NCBI GenBank assembly: GCA_036250195.1
Contig: JAVHZZ010000009.1
Span: 100,152,771 to 100,216,770, forward strand
Length of the DNA stretch: 64,000 nucleotides
Reading direction: 5' to 3'
Source: Mixophyes australis
Taxonomy: Eukaryota > Chordata > Amphibia > Anura > Limnodynastidae
The notes below the pieces were generated by a model. It was not told where the DNA came from, did no database searches, and worked only from the letters and a program-made list of their open reading frames with translations. The position numbers were made by a program, and so were the translations under genes. Shown here one piece after another: positions 61,212 through 64,000 of this stretch. Positions within the stretch are counted from its first letter, which is position 1; every line of letters starts with the position of its first letter.

Positions 61212-61543
61212 ATCATCATCATCACCATTTATTTATATAGTGCCACTGATTCCGCAGCGCTGTACAGAGAACTCACTCACATCAGTCCCTGCCCCATTGG
61301 AGTTTACAGTCTAAATTCCCTAACATACACACACAGACAGAGATAGAGAGAGAGAGAGACTAGGGTCAATTTTGATAGCAGCCAATTAACCTACTAGTAT
61401 GCTTTTGGAGTGTGGGAGGAAACCGGAGCACCCAGAGGAAACCCACGCAAACACAGGGAGAACATACAAACTCCACACAGATAAGGCCATGGTCGGGAAT
61501 TGAACACATGACACCAGCACTGTGTGGCAGAAGTGCTAACCCT
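61212..61543 (-). mobile_element. tRNA-headed SINE, copy 4, head truncated
   Basis: Minus-strand copy; tail at 61212-61250 with (TCA)n, body complete. The head stops at the middle of the A box (cagaagtgctaacc), next to unrelated sequence. Confidence 0.87.
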
Positions 61544-61573
61544 GGGCTTTTGGTATGGAAAATGGAATAATAA

Positions 61574-61827
61574 CACACTTGCTAACTTTGACAATTGGTT
61601 TTCTGGGAGGTCTGAGGGACAGGTGAGTGTGTGGGGGCAGGGCCTGGGTGGGGACGGGGCCCTTCCAAACTGTCATTGTCATTTTTGACCTATAACAGCA
61701 TGACGAGTGAATCTAGTCACTAGGACCCGCCCCCCTCCTTTTAGCTTGCCGAACTGGCAGGGATCCAAGAGGTTACCCTGCTCTCCCAGGTAGTCTCCTG
61801 GACATTCCGGGAGAGTAGACAACTATG
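61574..61827. mobile_element. MITE of the CATACTTGCC family, copy 2
   Basis: Left end cacacttgctaac, right end gtagacaactatg, shared internal gacattccgggagagtag. Flanks AATAATAA and AATAGTAA agree at seven of eight positions, though the target is itself AT-rich. Confidence 0.78.
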
Positions 61828-61832
61828 AATAG

Positions 61833-61837
<5 letters not shown>

Positions 61838-61877
<40 letters not shown>
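61838..61877. repeat. (ATT)n microsatellite
   Basis: ATT units directly right of the MITE at 61574-61827. Confidence 0.95.
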
Positions 61878-62524
61878 CACATTGAATAGAATGGGAATTA
61901 TTTTAAAATGCAGTCATGTTATATGCCTTTGCATTGAAAACGTAAGGTAGGTGCAGCGTGTAAATACCAGTGATTAACCAGCCAAATATGTTTTAAATAA
62001 CATTTCCAAATATAGAAAAAATATATTTAAATGTCCCAATGTTGTTATTGTTTTGGAACTAGACTTTCAAATCTCCTTGCGTTACAAAAAGTATGGGGCA
62101 GAGGGCAACCTAACAGATTGCTCTATTTTGCTTAGCTCTCCACATCATATCATCCTTTGCAGAAGCATCATTTTTCAAGGGCTCCCCTCTGGGTGCCAGG
62201 GGAGGGATCTGCATTATACAATTATACGATAGTGTATTGCATTTTTAAAATAACATTTCCTTTAGTGGAAATGTCCTTTAATGTCTATTTTCTCTATAGT
62301 GTGCATATGTAATATACTGACAGTGGAAAACTGGGCATAACAGATTTGAGTTTTAAATAATTCAGAACAATGTTACTTTAATGCAAGAAAACTGAAATAG
62401 ACCATTGAAATTCATTTGCTTTAAATTCACTGTGCCTTTCAGGTGTTTTAAAATGCATGTAAAGTGCACGGAAAGCTCACCTGCCCTTAAACTACAATGT
62501 ACTCCTAACCTACTGAATTAATGG
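61878..62524. other. Unassigned AT-rich DNA
   Basis: No gene or repeat recognised. Confidence 0.55.
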
Positions 62525-62813
62525 CATAGTTGCCAACTTTGTGACTCTGTCCTTCAGGAGGACAGGTCACGTGACAGGGGTAGGAGGGGGCATCACCATA
62601 GCCACGCTTCCACTGTAAAATGCCTAAATTCACTGCATTGATTAGCTGGGGGCTGGGCTTAATGACGTGATTAAGCCCCATCCCCCGATATTAAATGCCA
62701 TGAATCTCTGCATTTTTTAGGATCTAGGAGGGTTGCCTACTCTTCCGGGAGCCCGGGAGGACTCCCCGAAATTTGGGAGCCTCCTGGAAATTCCGGGAGA
62801 GTAGGCAAGTATG
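62525..62813. mobile_element. MITE of the CATACTTGCC family, copy 3
   Basis: Left end catagttgccaac, right end gtaggcaagtatg, with attccgggagagtaggc near the right. No 8-bp duplication remains. Confidence 0.78.
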
Positions 62814-63109
62814 ATACTCTTTCCAGATGTTGTTTGTTTTCTATTTAGAGTATAAGCTGCAGGACACATCTTTTAAGCTTCCATAACATAAAATAAACTG
62901 TTGATGTTAAACACATCTATGTGTATAAATGCCAAGCATAATCAATGTGTTTAATTAATATTTAATAATATTATTTAATGTATTCTGATGAGGAAGCTCT
63001 CTAATATATATTTTTCTGCCCCTCCCTAGTGAAATCACCAGCTACATGTTAGACAAAGTACTCTGCTCGATGATTTAGTAACACAGAGAATGTTAAAGGC
63101 TTTCACAAT

Positions 63110-63452
63110 ACCATTATCACTATTGATTTATATAGCGCCACTGATTCCGCAGCGCTGTACAGAGAATTCATTCACATCAGTCCCTGCCCCATTGGAGCTT
63201 ACAGTCTAAATTCCCTAACATACACAGAGACAGACAGACAGAGACAGACAGACTAGGGTCAATTTTTGATAGCAGCCAATTAACCTACTAGTATTTTTTT
63301 GGAGTGTGGGAGGAAACCGGAGGACCCGGAGGAAACCCACGTAAACACGGGGAGAACATACAAACTCCACACAGATAAGGCCATGGTCGGGAATTGAACT
63401 CATGACCCCAGTGCTGTGAGGCAGAAGTGCTAACCACTTAGCCACCATACTA
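63110..63452 (-). mobile_element. tRNA-headed SINE, copy 5
   Basis: Minus-strand, near full length. The A and B boxes are present at the right (63390-63445); the tail at the left lacks the long TGA run of other copies. Confidence 0.88.
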
Positions 63453-64000
63453 CCATGAACTAATTAGTGATGACACAATTATCTATTATTACAAAAAGTA
63501 AAGTTGCTTACATGGAGACTTCTTTACGGGGATATTGATGTAATAAATGTAAAATATTTTTGGGAAAAAAAATTATTCCAAGAATTAGTCAAAATGCAGA
63601 ATTTTGTGAAAATTATTTTCTCCATAGTATGAACATTCTACACTCGCAACTACGGCTGTACATATATAGTTATATTTATGTAATATAGTTAGGCAAATAT
63701 TAATGATATAATAAACCCTATGTAATTTAAATTGCTGTGACAGCATTTATGCAAGGGACGTAAATAATTATTCATTAAAATTGCACTTTTAATGTTATCA
63801 GGTCTGTTATAAAGCACAGACCTGTTAATCAATAGCACAAGAGTCCACTGTATGTATAAGCACTATGAAAACGCATCAGAGGGCAAGAGGGAATATAATA
63901 CAAATATATTTATTATTAAACAAAATTAATCTGCGAATTTGCCAGCGTATTTTCACCTGAATTGTTCACACTCCAATCCCAACCACACCTTTAAACAGAA
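63453..64000. other. Unassigned AT-rich DNA
   Basis: No gene or repeat recognised up to the window edge. Confidence 0.55.

Overview
The window reads as vertebrate nuclear DNA, most likely from an anuran amphibian (frog). The sequence has one intronless-coding vertebrate gene, SLITRK4, in about 64 kb of AT-rich, repeat-dense DNA without bacterial-style gene packing. The repeats are the mixture usual in frogs: many short non-autonomous hAT elements, harbinger-like and other foldback MITEs, a decayed Tc1-like element, a DIRS-like remnant, LINE debris and tRNA-headed SINEs. The frog assignment is an inference from repeat content and from SLITRK4 being close to, but clearly diverged from, the mammalian protein.

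Layout. 1-6.9 kb: nested MITEs, and a 5'-truncated copy of a large hAT-type element ending at 6844. 7.4-8.2 kb: DIRS-like gag/RT fragment on the minus strand. 8.2-19.8 kb: mostly unassigned AT-rich DNA with one amphibian-type interspersed repeat (13.6 kb) and a weak candidate retropseudogene (16.3-17.7 kb). 19.8-29.0 kb: a MITE nested in a MITE, (TA)n arrays, a 1.9 kb composite holding an antisense 18S rRNA-like piece joined to a LINE ORF2 end, and several small DNA transposons. 30.7-32.3 kb: a whole but dead Tc1-like element. 36.5-41.7 kb: the SLITRK4 locus (candidate 5' UTR exon, coding exon, 3' UTR). 43-51 kb: SINEs, one with a chimeric tail, and palindromic hAT MITEs. 51-60 kb: minisatellite-rich accessory DNA, including two large hAT-type elements (53287-55089 and 57470-60047) that carry internal tandem arrays and still have perfect 8-bp target duplications. 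60-64 kb: two more MITEs of the CATACTTGCC-ended family and two minus-strand SINEs.

The only host protein-coding gene I can support is SLITRK4, a neuronal LRR membrane protein that organises synapses. Everything else recognisable is mobile or tandem DNA. The most interesting material is structural: at least four readable nested insertions, some ten elements with visible 7-8-bp duplications, a 149-bp-arm hairpin MITE, two copies of one hAT family that record growth of a 31-bp minisatellite from about 4 to about 29 units, and two retro-chimeras (18S rRNA with LINE, and a 121-bp segment with a SINE tail). I found no new enzyme system, no CRISPR array and no tRNA or rRNA gene that looks functional.
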